DNA of 64,000 nucleotides from Tardiphaga sp. vice304 (GCF_007018905.1 NZ_CP041402.1:2778001-2842000); one strand, 5' to 3'; positions 25,913 through 33,495 are shown, counted from the first letter of the stretch. A program made the numbers and translations. The notes: generated by a model from the letters alone, not told the origin.

Positions 25913-26236
25913 CTAGCCGAGGCTGATGCCGAGCGTCTTTTTCACCGCGCCGATCTGGCGTTTGATGGTTTCAGCTTGCGTTTCTAAGCGTTGCAGTTCT
26001 GCGAGGGCGCTTGCGATGGTCGAGCCAGCGATGCCCTGTCTGAGGCTGGCGACGTATTCGTGCCCAGACACGACCGCAGCGACATCGCCGTCGATGAGGG
26101 CAAGCCTATGCCAGCAGAGCGTGAGCTTCTTGCCGGCTGGGCAAGAGCACACAACTTTTACGTCGTCCCCATTTTGATGGAAGGTTACCTCATAGACATC
26201 GTCGTTTGAGCGCGATTTGACTATGATCGTGTTCAT
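25913..26236 (-). CDS. SWIM-type zinc-finger phage protein
   Basis: 107 aa. The motif CSCPAGKKLTLCWH gives CxC...CxH, the SWIM zinc-finger pattern, at about residues 29-43. The C-terminal ~45 residues form a probable coiled coil (LAELQRLETQAETIKRQIGAVKKTL). SWIM domains bind DNA or proteins. Start ATG 26236 overlaps the stop of the secreted-protein gene by 4 bp. Confidence 0.75.
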   Translation of the reverse strand: MNTIIVKSRSNDDVYEVTFHQNGDDVKVVCSCPAGKKLTLCWHRLALIDGDVAAVVSGHEYVASLRQGIAGSTIASALAELQRLETQAETIKRQIGAVKKTLGISLG

Positions 26237-26616
26237 TTGGGGCGTTGGCGGCTGAATTTTGCAGACTTGATCCATGGAGAGCTGCCGCCGGGTAGAACGG
26301 TGCCGGTCACGACGACCCGACATTCCGGTTTACGATTCTGCGGTATTTGAGCGCATTCGCTGTAGGCAAATTTGAGATCTTCTTTGTCCATCGTGGCGGC
26401 GTCCAATGCGATGCTACCCGCGTCTCCTCGAACCTCGCAGCGAACAAATCCAGACGTGGTTCCGGCTATGCGGCAGCTATCCATAGTTACTGTCTGGCCG
26501 CCAAGATCTCGCCAATTCACAAGAACATCGATGTCGCTCATGGCGCCAGGTGCTTGTGCACTTGCGCCGGAACTACAAAACAGGCAGAAAAACACAAAAC
26601 AGACTTCGCGGCGCAT
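26233..26616 (-). CDS. Secreted hypothetical protein next to the repressor
   Basis: 127 aa with a clear signal peptide (MRREVCFVFFCLFCSSGASAQA). The mature part has four cysteines (DSCRIAG, VRCEVRG, SECAQIP, PECRVVV), consistent with disulfides in the periplasm, and a strand pattern like an OB fold. Located beside the lysogeny repressor and expressed in its direction, it is a plausible lysogenic-conversion or exclusion factor; that is inference. Confidence 0.7.
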   Translation of the reverse strand: MRREVCFVFFCLFCSSGASAQAPGAMSDIDVLVNWRDLGGQTVTMDSCRIAGTTSGFVRCEVRGDAGSIALDAATMDKEDLKFAYSECAQIPQNRKPECRVVVTGTVLPGGSSPWIKSAKFSRQRPK

Positions 26617-26623
26617 GCAAACC

Positions 26624-27253
26624 TCATAGATCGAGTAAACTCTTTCTGACACGCCCGATCACTTCAATATCCGACTTTTTCTTGAAGAAGATCGGCTTGT
26701 TGATCGGGTTGGTGGAATAGGGCGCTAGGTGAGGCGTCTCGCCTCCCTGCCACATCTTGTAGGTCGTCTCCCCCCGTAACGAAAAGACATAGCACTTCCC
26801 GTTCACCAAGGTTCGCTCAGCCTTGTTGACGACTATCGTGGAGCCTTCCGGGGAGTAGCGATCCATCGAGTCTCCATCGACTTTCAACGCAAAAAACTCC
26901 CCGCGCCCGAGATCGGCAAAGGCCAAAAGAGGCACGTCTTCGACGGGTATCTGTGATGAGGGCGTCTTCAACCGGCCGGCGGTGACTTGATCCAAAAGCG
27001 GCACCAAGATCATCTTTGGGGTCGTTCGGTCGATGCGCCTTGTTCCGCTGCCGATCAATTCCTCAACGGTCCATCGAAGCGCTTCGGCAACTAGAGGCTG
27101 TTTAGCGGAACTGAAGGACGCCTTTTTCCCTTCCAGAAAATCTCGCAGATAGTTCCGCTCAAGTCCGTTCACGGACTTAGCCGCCTCTACAGCGCCCAAA
27201 TCCAACTGGGTGAGCCGGTTCCTAATTCGTTGACGAAGCTCATTATTCTCCAT
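26624..27253 (-). CDS. CI/LexA-like self-cleaving phage repressor (S24 peptidase)
   Basis: 209 aa. The N-terminal DNA-binding domain is helix-turn-helix-like (residues ~5-65). The C-terminal S24 domain has Ser129 (GDSMD) and Lys166 (TTYKMW), 37 residues apart as in LexA. The predicted cleavage site is Ala92-Gly93 (VTAGR). RecA-stimulated autocleavage would induce the prophage on DNA damage. ATG 27253 is chosen over an upstream extension that runs into the operators. It diverges from the Cro-position gene at 27351. Confidence 0.92.
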   Translation of the reverse strand: MENNELRQRIRNRLTQLDLGAVEAAKSVNGLERNYLRDFLEGKKASFSSAKQPLVAEALRWTVEELIGSGTRRIDRTTPKMILVPLLDQVTAGRLKTPSSQIPVEDVPLLAFADLGRGEFFALKVDGDSMDRYSPEGSTIVVNKAERTLVNGKCYVFSLRGETTYKMWQGGETPHLAPYSTNPINKPIFFKKKSDIEVIGRVRKSLLDL

Positions 27254-27254
27254 G

Positions 27255-27284
27255 ACGGATTTATCCGACTTTGGTTTTCCAAAG
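27255..27284. promoter_or_regulatory. Repressor operator O2 and adjoining palindrome
   Basis: ACGGATTTATCCGA at 27255-27268 fits the CGGA-N4-TCCG operator and abuts the repressor start codon, so it is suited to autorepression. Immediately next to it CTTTGG-TTTT-CCAAAG (27269-27284) is a second, different palindrome that might be bound by the Cro-position protein. Confidence 0.7.
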
Positions 27285-27321
27285 GCGAATGGGATGTTTC
27301 CGACGGTTTGCGCTGTGCGAA

Positions 27322-27335
27322 TCGGAAAATTCCGA
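27322..27335. promoter_or_regulatory. Repressor operator O3
   Basis: TCGGAAAATTCCGA fits TCGGA-N4-TCCGA. It lies 15 bases before the start of the rightward early operon, where a bound repressor would block early transcription. Confidence 0.75.
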
Positions 27336-27350
27336 CTATGGGTCCAATCC

Positions 27351-27614
27351 ATGGAAGAAGAACTCCGTCAGAACCTAATTCGTTGTGCTGCGGCTTTTAT
27401 GGTCGGGCGCGACGTCGGCCTAACAACGCTAGGACGGTTGGCAGCCGGCGATTGGCGGTTCTTTGACCGGCTCTCTCACGAAGGCAAAACTTTCACAGCC
27501 CGAAAATATGACGACGTCATCGCGTGGTTCTCCGCAAATTGGCCTGAGAGGTCGGTGTGGCCGACGTCTGTGGCGCGGCCCCAAGGCCGCCTTTCCGAGC
27601 AGGTGATCTCATGA
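27351..27614 (+). CDS. Cro-position early regulator
   Basis: 87 aa (MEEELRQNLIRCAAAFM...). The helices RDVGLTTLGRLAAGDWRFFDRL resemble a helix-turn-helix, and its place opposite the repressor is that of Cro. No ribosome site is visible and the operator is only 15 bases upstream, so the mRNA leader must be very short. The stop overlaps the next gene by 4 bp. Confidence 0.75.
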   Translation: MEEELRQNLIRCAAAFMVGRDVGLTTLGRLAAGDWRFFDRLSHEGKTFTARKYDDVIAWFSANWPERSVWPTSVARPQGRLSEQVIS

Positions 27615-28012
27615 GCAGCAAATTAGCGAAGCCGCGCGGTGCGGCCAAATCAGCGCCGAGTCAGAACCGGAATCAAAAATGTCGGATCCGGAATCTTTCT
27701 GCTGCAGTCATGCAGAATATGAAGGAAGCAGTAAAACCGCGTAACGTCGCGGATGAACTGTTCTTTTTGACCGAAGTACCGAAGCCTTCCGTCCAAAAGA
27801 TGATGTCCGGGGACCGGCTTGTAAATCTGGAGCTCGTCGTCGGGCTGCTGCACACCGAGTATGGGCGCGAGGTGCTTTTCGCGCTGATGGGCGACGCCAA
27901 TCCGGCGTGGTTCGCCAAGTACCGCAAGCTGCTCGACAACAACGACCTTAACCGCAAGCTGGTCGAACTCGAGCGGGCGGTCGCCGCGCAGAGCAAGGAG
28001 CTGGCCCAATGA
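27611..28012 (+). CDS. Early phage protein of unknown function
   Basis: 133 aa. A basic N-terminus (KLAKPRGAAKSAPSQNRNQK) precedes a helical region (VPKPSVQKMMSGDRLVNLELVVGLLHTEYG) that resembles a small DNA-binding fold, and the C-terminus is a coiled coil (NRKLVELERAVAAQ). It is coupled to the Cro-position gene by a 4-bp overlap. A role in regulation or replication is plausible from position. Confidence 0.72.
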   Translation: MSSKLAKPRGAAKSAPSQNRNQKCRIRNLSAAVMQNMKEAVKPRNVADELFFLTEVPKPSVQKMMSGDRLVNLELVVGLLHTEYGREVLFALMGDANPAWFAKYRKLLDNNDLNRKLVELERAVAAQSKELAQ

Positions 28013-28095
28013 CCGGCTCCCGCATTTCTATCAGTTCACCGGCGCCTCCGAGATACCGCCTAGTGGCTGCAAGCCCGCTGCCGCAGCGGGCCCGC

Positions 28096-28404
28096 CTAGT
28101 CTTTCGATCGGCGACGGTCGGCATAGAGGGGTATGTCTGCCCACGCTTGGCCAAGCGGCTCCGGGAGTTTGCTGACCGCGTACTCAAGGTGCCGTCGGCT
28201 GATCGCAATTCGGGCGACCGGGACAGTGGGGTATCCGAGTTTGTCCTCGGCCTCGGGGCGAGTGGCGTAAAACACGAGTCTGATCAACTCCTCGTCGGGG
28301 TCCTCGACGAAAATCTGAACGTGATCGCTGAAGACCTCAACTGGGGTCAGCGACATAGCATGCAGGCGCCCGTGAACCGGGGTGTCGAAGTCGTGCTCGG
28401 CCAT
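28096..28404 (-). CDS. Small hypothetical protein on the opposite strand of the early region
   Basis: 102 aa, acidic and well mixed (VQIFVEDPDEELIRLVFYATRPEAEDKLGYPTV...), with an AGACTGATTC ribosome region after GG on the minus strand. The composition is far more protein-like than the plus-strand frame spanning it (28009-28512). Being antisense to the early operon, it may be expressed during lysogeny. I do not recognise a family. Confidence 0.6.
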   Translation of the reverse strand: MAEHDFDTPVHGRLHAMSLTPVEVFSDHVQIFVEDPDEELIRLVFYATRPEAEDKLGYPTVPVARIAISRRHLEYAVSKLPEPLGQAWADIPLYADRRRSKD

Positions 28405-28508
28405 GAATCAGTCTCCGTTGGTGTGGTTCGCACCTCCAACGTAGCGGTGGACCCGGATGCAGCGCCAGTTGCGTCCGGGGATGCCTGCAAACTTCCAGGG
28501 GGTCGTCG

Positions 28509-28754
28509 ATGACGCAGCCCCGCGCTTCTATCAACCCAACGGCGCCCGCGTTGCTTGAGCGGCTTTGCCGTAGCCTGGCGTTTCATCTCGTCGAAAGCGA
28601 ACTGACGCTGCAGCACGCCAGCGGCGAAGATCTGTCGTTCTGGACTGCCGAAGTCGCGATGGCGAAAGCGCTGATCGTCGAGGCGGGCTTCGAGATGGAC
28701 ACGCTGTATCCGGTTAAGGACCGGCCGGTTGTGACCTTCGGGGGTCCGCAATGA
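28509..28754 (+). CDS. Small early phage protein
   Basis: 81 aa (MTQPRASINPTAPALLERLC...), with an AGGGGG ribosome site 6 bases upstream. Helical, with conserved-looking FWTAEVAMAKALIVEAGFEMDTL. No family recognised. Stop overlaps the next start by 4 bp. Confidence 0.7.
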   Translation: MTQPRASINPTAPALLERLCRSLAFHLVESELTLQHASGEDLSFWTAEVAMAKALIVEAGFEMDTLYPVKDRPVVTFGGPQ

Positions 28755-29560
28755 CGAGCGGCGCCGATCTCACACGAAATTCCGATGGCATATCGCCGTC
28801 GGCATCCTGCCCCCCGCGGGGTGGGCCCTCACCGGCTGGGGCGACATACGAAGTCGCCTCAGAAGTCGAATTTGAGCTGGTCCGGATGCGACCGCCAGTG
28901 AGCACAGACGTGCTCCCTGCGGCCGAACCGGGTCCGCCCATAAGCGTGAACGAACACGCTGTTCGGCTTTGCCGTAGTCATGGTGGCTTGCTCCTTGATC
29001 AGACGGGAGACATTCCCGTCACTCCAGCGCAGTTGCCTGCGCTTGGGGCGTCTGAGTCCGGCGGCAATGCCGGCGATCAAGAGGTGCCTGTGAGGGCCCA
29101 ACTGCTGAGGCTAATTGATCCCGCCGCGCCCGCCAAACTAGAAGTTGCGGCAATCCCCAACACTTCCTTCGATAATCCGGTCGATCGTATTGGACCGAAC
29201 AGCTATCCCGCGGACGTGACTGCCGCGTCTTCGGGGTGGGGTGGGCCTCTTGTGAGGGCCTCCGGGGTGGGCGCCATGCCCGCCCCGGTCACACCCCGCG
29301 CTCCCTTGCCATCTGGGACCGGCTGCGGCGCGTTCAGCGCAGAAAGCGAACTGCTCGAGCTGCTGTTCGACGTCGCTCTCGCGAAAGCCGAGGGGCGGCT
29401 CATCGGTCCTTTGCGCGCAGCGCGCATCCATTTTCCGGCGGTCCTCCAAGCGCCGGCGAACGAACCAGCCAGCGCTGTCATGCCCGGCCAGGCGTCTCCG
29501 GCGCCGGCTAGTTCGGACTTTTCCCGCGATCAATTTCTCAAAGAGGCGAGGGCACTTTGA
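28751..29560 (+). CDS. Proline/alanine-rich early phage protein, start uncertain
   Basis: The open frame of 269 aa is coupled at both ends to its neighbours, which supports it. Only the last ~95 residues look like a normal protein (SAESELLELLFDVALAKAEGRL...; DFSRDQFLKEARAL). The N-terminal two-thirds is low-complexity and lies opposite a small minus-strand gene. An internal ATG at 29276, preceded by GGGGTGGG, would give 94 aa and may be the true start. Confidence 0.45.
   Translation: MTSGADLTRNSDGISPSASCPPRGGPSPAGATYEVASEVEFELVRMRPPVSTDVLPAAEPGPPISVNEHAVRLCRSHGGLLLDQTGDIPVTPAQLPALGASESGGNAGDQEVPVRAQLLRLIDPAAPAKLEVAAIPNTSFDNPVDRIGPNSYPADVTAASSGWGGPLVRASGVGAMPAPVTPRAPLPSGTGCGAFSAESELLELLFDVALAKAEGRLIGPLRAARIHFPAVLQAPANEPASAVMPGQASPAPASSDFSRDQFLKEARAL
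28859..28981 (-). CDS. 40-residue basic protein, antisense small gene
   Basis: The 40-aa product begins MTTAKPNSVFVHAYGRTRFG and continues REHVCAHWRSHP. The aromatic/arginine pattern V-[FY]-V-x-[GA]-Y-x-R-x-R-x-G with a later C-x-H matches a small protein type I recall from rhizobial phages and plasmids (memory, not searched). AAGGAGCAAGCCACC supplies a strong ribosome site on the minus strand. It lies wholly inside the plus-strand frame 28751-29560. Confidence 0.6.
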   Translation of the reverse strand: MTTAKPNSVFVHAYGRTRFGRREHVCAHWRSHPDQLKFDF

Positions 29561-29700
29561 TGGCGTTTTACCTGTCGATGGGCCTATGCGCGATGGGGCT
29601 GGCTGCCGCTGCCCTGACGATCGCGTGGCCGCTCAAGCTGCAGCCGGACCCGTTCGCCGAACCTTTTGGCGACGTGCCGCATCTGGGTGACCGGCTTTGA
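29560..29700 (+). CDS. 46-residue membrane peptide
   Basis: The N-terminal half is one transmembrane helix (MAFYLSMGLCAMGLAAAALTI), followed by a short polar tail (PDPFAEPFGD). The ATG overlaps the preceding stop by one base and its stop overlaps the methyltransferase start (TTGA). Function unknown. Confidence 0.6.
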   Translation: MAFYLSMGLCAMGLAAAALTIAWPLKLQPDPFAEPFGDVPHLGDRL

Positions 29701-30815
29701 GCGCAGTTCTGAAATACGACGCCGCTTGCCGGGCGATTGCCGAGGCGAAGAGCGTCGATGAAGTCACCGACTGGATCGACAAGGCCGCTGCGGTCCGCGA
29801 ATACGGCCGGCGTATCCGAAATCGGCAAATCGAGATCGACGCCATCGAGATCCGGGTGCGCGCCAAGAAGCGGCGCGGGGAAATCCTCGCCAGCATGAAG
29901 GCCGCCGGTCAGATCAGGCGTGGCCAGGCTTCAAAAGAAATGTCATCCGCGAATGACATTTCTTTTACACTCGATGAACTTGGGGTTTCTCGTAACGAAT
30001 CTTCCGAAGAGCAGAAGATTGCCGCCATTCCCGGCGACAGCTTCGAGCGCCTGGTGGCGCGCTGTCGCGCCTACGCAGAGGCGAATCCTGACAAGCACTC
30101 GTTCGACGTGCTGTCGGAAGGCCGCCATGTCGACAAGAAGGCTGCGCGCGATGATCGGGAGCGGCAGCTCGGCGATAGTCAGCGCGCTCTGCCAGACAAG
30201 AAATACGGCGTCATCCTGGCCGACCCGGAATGGCGGTTCGCGACCTACAGCCTTGACCGGGGCATGGATCGTGCCGCCGACAACCACTATCCGACATCCG
30301 AGACAGACACGATCTGCGCCAGGCCGGTCGGCGATATCGCTGCTGCTGATTGCGTGCTGTTCCTGTGGGCTACCGCGCCGATGCTGCCGGATGCACTACG
30401 TGTGATGTCGGCATGGGGCTTCGCTTACAAGAGCCACGCGATCTGGAAAAAGGACCGTATCGGAACTGGGTATTGGTTTCGCAACCAGCATGAATTGCTG
30501 CTGGTGGGGACGCGCGGCAAACTGCCGGCGCCCGCGATGGGGACGCAGTCCGCCAGCGTGATCGATGCGCCGCTCGGTGAACACTCCGCCAAGCCGGACG
30601 GTTTCCATGAACTGATCGAAGCATATTTCCCGAGCCTGCCGAAGATCGAATTGAATGCGCGCCGCGCGCGTCCAGGCTGGGATGCGTGGGGCTATGAAGC
30701 GCCGCTGCCGCCGCACGATCCCGACACCGGCGAGGTGATCGAGGCCGCCGAAAAGCCGCTCGACGTGCCCGTGTTTCTGCCGTCGCGCGATGCGGCGAGC
30801 GAGGTGTCGCAATGA
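29697..30815 (+). CDS. MT-A70 family DNA adenine-N6 methyltransferase
   Basis: 372 aa. An N-terminal helical domain (residues 1-150, with RVRAKKRRGEILASMKAAG) precedes the MT-A70 domain. Motif IV is DPEW (usually DPPW) in GVILADPEWRF. The SAM-binding and target blocks (CVLFLWATAPMLPDAL; GTGYWFRNQHELLLVGTRG) follow. It probably methylates adenines in phage DNA for protection from host restriction or for regulation. The start is TTG, coupled by TTGA to the membrane peptide. A perfect 14-bp inverted repeat lies inside the N-terminal half. Confidence 0.9.
   Translation: MSAVLKYDAACRAIAEAKSVDEVTDWIDKAAAVREYGRRIRNRQIEIDAIEIRVRAKKRRGEILASMKAAGQIRRGQASKEMSSANDISFTLDELGVSRNESSEEQKIAAIPGDSFERLVARCRAYAEANPDKHSFDVLSEGRHVDKKAARDDRERQLGDSQRALPDKKYGVILADPEWRFATYSLDRGMDRAADNHYPTSETDTICARPVGDIAAADCVLFLWATAPMLPDALRVMSAWGFAYKSHAIWKKDRIGTGYWFRNQHELLLVGTRGKLPAPAMGTQSASVIDAPLGEHSAKPDGFHELIEAYFPSLPKIELNARRARPGWDAWGYEAPLPPHDPDTGEVIEAAEKPLDVPVFLPSRDAASEVSQ
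29933..29966. repeat. Perfect 14-bp inverted repeat inside the methyltransferase gene
   Basis: AAAAGAAATGTCAT and ATGACATTTCTTTT flank a 6-base loop (CCGCGA). It is AT-rich within a GC-rich gene and encodes part of SKEMSSANDISFTL. Because it is in frame and harmless to the protein, it may be a regulatory hairpin or a protein-binding site. Confidence 0.85.
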
Positions 30816-31129
30816 GCCGCACGCCGCTGCCGCCGCGCCGTATGCACGAAACGACGACGTTCAGCCATTGGGGGCTGGACTACATCGTCGGCTTCGGCCG
30901 CGCGCATCCTGATGCGCCGATCTCGGAAGTGTTCCTGAACTGCGCCAAATCTGGAACGCAGGCCGAAACGCTGGCGCGGGATTCCGCCGTGCTGCTGAGC
31001 CTCGCGCTTCAGCACGGTGTGCCGATTCAATCCATCCGCCATGCGATCACGCGGGACGCCGACGGCAAGCCGTCCGGCCCGATCGGCGGGCTGGTCGACC
31101 TCATGGAGAATTCGAATGAAGGCGTCTGA
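30812..31129 (+). CDS. Stand-alone TSCPD-domain protein
   Basis: 105 aa. The central part (GAHP-type region; SEVFLNCAKSGTQAETLARD, SLALQHGVPIQSIRHAI, GPIGGLVDLM) follows the TSCPD pattern known from the C-terminus of adenosylcobalamin-dependent ribonucleotide reductases. As a free-standing phage protein it may influence host reductase or bind nucleotides; function is inferred. Coupled by 4-bp overlap to the methyltransferase and by 14 bp to the next gene. Confidence 0.72.
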   Translation: MSRTPLPPRRMHETTTFSHWGLDYIVGFGRAHPDAPISEVFLNCAKSGTQAETLARDSAVLLSLALQHGVPIQSIRHAITRDADGKPSGPIGGLVDLMENSNEGV

Positions 31130-31493
31130 CATCGCGACCGCGGCGGCCGCCCTCGTCGGCGGCGACCGCGAGCTCACCCACGGCAACAAGACCGACAATC
31201 ACCAGCGCATTGCCGACATGTGGAATGGCGCGCTGCGCGGCATGGGCAAGGCGACCAAGCATCCGCTCGACGCGCACGACGTCGCCTGTCTCATGGAGAT
31301 TCTGAAGGTGGCCAGGCGCTATGCCGGCGCCTTCAACATCGACGATTACATCGACGGCTCCGGCTATGCCGCAGTCGCCGGCGACATCCGCTGCGAACAG
31401 ATCCGGCGCGACGCGACATGGGCGCAGGCGGCGGTCGCGGATGCCGCGATGGAAGGGTGCCCCGCATCGCCAGCACTGGAGCGCAAGGCATGA
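31116..31493 (+). CDS. DUF6378-like phage protein
   Basis: 125 aa. The N-terminal block AAAALVGGDRELTHGNKTDNHQ is characteristic of a small phage family that I associate with DUF6378. The rest is helical (HDVACLMEILKVARRYAG). Start ATG 31116 lies inside the end of the TSCPD gene. Function not established. Confidence 0.75.
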   Translation: MKASDIATAAAALVGGDRELTHGNKTDNHQRIADMWNGALRGMGKATKHPLDAHDVACLMEILKVARRYAGAFNIDDYIDGSGYAAVAGDIRCEQIRRDATWAQAAVADAAMEGCPASPALERKA

Positions 31494-31975
31494 ACGCGCC
31501 GCTCTGGACGGATGATGAGGCTGCCGAGCTATCGCTGCTGGTAGATTCCGGAAAAACAATCGTCGAAGCTGCGACCATTCTTGGCCGGTCGGAGCAATCG
31601 TGCCGCCACAAGCAGCGCCGCATTGCGCGTGACGCTGCGTTGCTGGCTGCTGGCGAGCCCCTTCTCAGGGCCATGCGCCCTTGGACCGAGGGCGATATCG
31701 CAGATCTGATGAGTCTTCGCGACGTCGAGAAGCTGACCTTTGAAGCGATCGGTGAGCGGATCGGTCGAACGGCTCGGTGCTGCAATCACAAGTATCGCGG
31801 AAAAACCGGCCTCGACGGTCCGTCGGGCGTCAAGGCGTCCGACACGCGCGCGCCCGCACAGCAGCTCGCCGATCGCGATGCGCGGATGGGCCTGCAGCAC
31901 CGCGACTTCACCGCCGCATTCTTTGGCGACCCGCTGCCCGGCCACAGCGCGTTGGACCAACGGGGATTGGCATGA
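31490..31975 (+). CDS. Putative DNA-binding protein with tandem Myb/GcrA-like helices
   Basis: 161 aa. Two related segments, WTDDEAAELSLLVDSGKTIVE...GRSEQSCRHKQRRI and WTEGDIADLMSLRDVEKLTFE...GRTARCCNHKYRG, each look like a SANT/Myb-type helix-turn-helix. This internal duplication supports DNA binding. Start overlaps the previous stop by 4 bp; the longer frame upstream is a shadow. Confidence 0.75.
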   Translation: MNAPLWTDDEAAELSLLVDSGKTIVEAATILGRSEQSCRHKQRRIARDAALLAAGEPLLRAMRPWTEGDIADLMSLRDVEKLTFEAIGERIGRTARCCNHKYRGKTGLDGPSGVKASDTRAPAQQLADRDARMGLQHRDFTAAFFGDPLPGHSALDQRGLA

Positions 31976-32259
31976 CGGTGCCCGGCACGATTCCTTCGCC
32001 GCTGCTTACCGTGCTCGCGCGCGGCGGCATTACTGGCGACAAGGCCGCCGACGTGATCTGCCGCCTGGTGCTGGAGGGCGCCGCGCTCGGCGAACTAGAA
32101 GACCGCATCGTCACCGTGGCCGGCGCGCCGCGCGTGATCAAGATGATGCCGCAGATCTGGCTCGATCGGCTGAACCTCGCCGTCGAACGCGGCGCGATGC
32201 AGCGCATGGACACGCCGCGCATCGTCGAACGCCTGCTGCTGCCGCCGGAGGTCACATGA
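31972..32259 (+). CDS. Small early phage protein
   Basis: 95 aa, helical (TIPSPLLTVLARGGITGDKAADVI...). The C-terminus ends VERLLLPPEVT. No family recognised. Coupled to the upstream gene by ATGA. Confidence 0.7.
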   Translation: MTVPGTIPSPLLTVLARGGITGDKAADVICRLVLEGAALGELEDRIVTVAGAPRVIKMMPQIWLDRLNLAVERGAMQRMDTPRIVERLLLPPEVT

Positions 32260-32307
32260 CCGGCACCCGCCATCGCTCGCAAACCCCGCAAACCACAGGA
32301 GCCAGAT

Positions 32308-32721
32308 ATGCCGTTCGAGGAAGCTGAAATTCATACTCGCGAAAATGCTCCGCCGATGGCGACGCTCGCTTACACGAGTAAGCCCGGCAAGAAGGGCAAC
32401 GAACGTAATCCTTCGCTCAGCATCACTTTGCCGACCGCGATCTGTGGCCAGGGAAAAGCGGAGCGTTTCGTGCTGCTGATTGGCAGCGGCGATATGGCCG
32501 GCAAGATTCGCATCAAGGGCGTTGCCGGCTCTACCAAGGTGGCTTCAAAGGATGCGAAGGGTGTCAAGCCGGCACAGATGAAATGGTCGTTCCGCTTCAA
32601 CTTCGGATTCGTGCCGCGGCTGGGGACCGACAAAATCGCATCCGATCAGCTTCCGCTGCGCAAGGTCGGCGACGACGAATTCGAGATCGACGTGCCTGCG
32701 AGCTGGTTCGATCCTGCATGA
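32308..32721 (+). CDS. Early phage protein of unknown function
   Basis: 137 aa, beta-rich and soluble ([25 protein letters not shown]...; [16 protein letters not shown]). CAGGAG precedes the ATG by 6 bases. The strand-rich pattern might be a single-strand-DNA- or nucleotide-binding fold, but this is not supported by a motif. The stop overlaps the next gene by 4 bp. Confidence 0.72.
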   Translation: MPFEEAEIHTRENAPPMATLAYTSKPGKKGNERNPSLSITLPTAICGQGKAERFVLLIGSGDMAGKIRIKGVAGSTKVASKDAKGVKPAQMKWSFRFNFGFVPRLGTDKIASDQLPLRKVGDDEFEIDVPASWFDPA

Positions 32722-32945
32722 CCAGTGCCCGCCATCGCTGGGGCGAGCCTGCGCGCTTTCCGCACAAGACCGAGCGCACCTGCTGCCGCGGCTGCGGCAT
32801 CACCAAGGTAGCGCGCCTCGAATCTGATGGGGGCGGCTCGATCTATTGGACCGAATTCTGGCGGGACGGCGAACAGATTAAGGGCAGGGCGACGCCACCC
32901 TGCGAGCCGTTTCAGGCGTCCGTTCTGGAGAGGAAATGCACATGA
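32718..32945 (+). CDS. Small zinc-ribbon-like phage protein
   Basis: 75 aa. The motif [15 protein letters not shown] gives a CCxxC knuckle near residue 20, and one more Cys (PPCEPF) is downstream, so one zinc site is possible. Coupled at both ends by 4-bp overlaps. Confidence 0.68.
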   Translation: MTSARHRWGEPARFPHKTERTCCRGCGITKVARLESDGGGSIYWTEFWRDGEQIKGRATPPCEPFQASVLERKCT

Positions 32946-33430
32946 CCATATCGAACACGGCCCGAGCAAGTATGGGCATGCGGCGGAAGGTTCACGCCAA
33001 GACGGACGGCCGGTGCTTCTACTGCGGTGCCCACGTCAGGTGTGCCGATGAAGCGCCGCCGCGAGATTGGCTTTTGTTGCGAGGCGGCGGCGTCACCATG
33101 GTTATGGATCACGCTGATCCGAAGGCCCGTGGCGGTGCCGATCACGTCAGCAACCGGCTGCCCGCTTGTGGCGGCTGCAACTCGGCGAAGGGGTGGCTGA
33201 ACGTTGATGAGTACCGAACCCTTGAAGGCATGAAGGCCGGTGATCTCTCGCTGTCATTTGCCGGCGACGTCGATCGCCCGCCGCGCGATTGGCTCTGCGT
33301 CTTCAGCGAAAAATATCTGAAGGGGCTCTTCCTCCATAACCACCCGAAGGCCGCTGAAGCCATTTCGCGCGGCAGGCCGATCAAACTCAGACTGCGAGAT
33401 GCAGCCCGGCGGGCTGCCGCTGCGGTGTAG
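32942..33430 (+). CDS. HNH endonuclease
   Basis: 162 aa. The zinc pair CFYCG (about residue 25) and CGGCN surround the HNH core: [29 protein letters not shown], with His as general base, Asn, and a final Lys/Gly in place of the last His. ATG 32942 overlaps the upstream stop by 4 bp and has AGGA 8 bases before. In phages HNH enzymes take part in packaging or DNA processing; this one is in the early region, not next to the terminase. Confidence 0.85.
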   Translation: MTISNTARASMGMRRKVHAKTDGRCFYCGAHVRCADEAPPRDWLLLRGGGVTMVMDHADPKARGGADHVSNRLPACGGCNSAKGWLNVDEYRTLEGMKAGDLSLSFAGDVDRPPRDWLCVFSEKYLKGLFLHNHPKAAEAISRGRPIKLRLRDAARRAAAAV

Positions 33431-33495
33431 CTCGAAAATCTATCAGTTCCTGTTGCTTACCGCGTCTGTTGAAACCTTTGCATCACGAGAAATCT

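Noticed and set aside
28009-28512. Plus-strand frame of 167 codons chained by ATGA to both neighbours
   Set aside because: Its sequence has the arginine/glycine/valine-rich look of a complement shadow, and the minus-strand frame 28096-28404 inside it reads as a normal acidic protein with a ribosome site. It is kept only as a possibility in the findings.
32256-32327. 23-codon plus-strand frame overlapping the stop of the 31972-32259 gene
   Set aside because: Too short, no hydrophobic or structured pattern, and it overlaps the better-supported start at 32308 with its CAGGAG site.
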